This document shows, piece by piece, positions 14,372 through 14,443 of a DNA stretch of 14,443 nt. A program made the translations under genes and the position numbers. The first letter of the stretch is position 1, and each line of letters starts with the position of its first letter. Source of the DNA: CBFHSD01 sp965658375 (GTDB lineage Bacteria > Bacteroidota > Bacteroidia > Flavobacteriales_G > Salibacteraceae). Below the pieces are notes generated by a model. That model saw only the letters and a program-made list of their open reading frames with translations. It was not told the DNA's origin and made no database searches. The stretch lies in contig CBFHSD010000051.1 of NCBI GenBank assembly GCA_965658375.1, forward strand, positions 1 through 14,443, written 5' to 3'.

Positions 14372-14443
14372 AATCGGCAACGACATACTCTCCCGGTTAC
14401 CCAGTACCATCTGCGCTGGTGGGCTTAACTTCTCTGTTCGGAA
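14372..14443 (-). rRNA. 5S ribosomal RNA, 3' part (cut by right window edge)
   Basis: The minus strand shows the conserved 5S core TTCCGAACAGAGAAGTTAAG (14424-14443), then the GCCCACC...GGTACTGGGT arm and a 3' GAGAGTATGTCGTTGCCGA. About 72 of the usual 110 or so nucleotides are inside the window. The exact 3' end (near 14374) is an estimate. It is followed by a terminator. Its orientation implies that 23S, and probably 16S with spacer tRNAs, lie beyond the right edge. Confidence 0.95.

Noticed and set aside
1..14443. Mobile element, CRISPR array, tRNA or defence system
   Set aside because: I saw no transposase or integrase, no regularly spaced repeats, no tRNA-like cloverleaf and no defence-type domains. 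The gene set is housekeeping with an ordinary base composition throughout.

Overview
The window looks like a chromosomal segment of a Bacteroidota bacterium, most likely Flavobacteriia or a close relative. Four things support this. The protein families include a Bacteroidota-type putative porin, a secreted protein that databases often name 'asparagine synthetase B', and a queuine-type tRNA transglycosylase without zinc cysteines. Many genes are preceded by the Bacteroidota -7 promoter box TAnnTTTG. Shine-Dalgarno sites are generally absent. Base composition is moderately AT-rich. Almost everything is housekeeping, and I see no phage, transposon, CRISPR or defence module.

Left part (1-1145): the 5' end of carB (carbamoyl phosphate synthase large chain) runs off the left edge on the minus strand. 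Next is rpmH (ribosomal protein L34), also minus, with a clear promoter and a strong terminator. An ABC exporter (1145-2947, plus) is transcribed divergently from rpmH and ends convergently against a degraded gene.

Middle-left (2949-6269, all minus): reading with transcription, a membrane-anchored family 2 glycosyltransferase is followed by an ECF sigma factor, a terminator, rsmG (16S rRNA G527 methyltransferase) and an outer-membrane beta-barrel pseudogene. The pseudogene has an in-frame amber codon just after its signal peptide and a frameshift further on. The terminator hairpin touches the rsmG start codon. A -7 box is placed so that rsmG transcripts would begin inside the hairpin and so escape it.

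Middle-right (6340-12449, all plus): tgt and an LptF/LptG-family permease lie 4 bp apart. accA (acetyl-CoA carboxylase alpha) follows and ends in a terminator. After it come dnaB (replicative helicase) and, directly abutting, a secreted protein with a glutamine-amidotransferase-like core. The cluster mixes translation, envelope, lipid and replication functions.

Right end (12452-14443, minus): a Porin_10-type outer-membrane protein with a forced TTG start lies just downstream of the terminator of a 5S rRNA gene, which is cut by the right edge. An rRNA operon therefore presumably continues beyond the window. No gene-free stretch exceeds 300 bases. The longest, 960-1144, holds only the divergent rpmH and ABC-exporter promoters.

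I found no clearly new biological system. The observations most worth a second look are the doubly broken beta-barrel gene, the promoter-inside-terminator arrangement at rsmG, the zinc-cysteine-less Tgt, and the uncharacterised secreted protein attached to dnaB.
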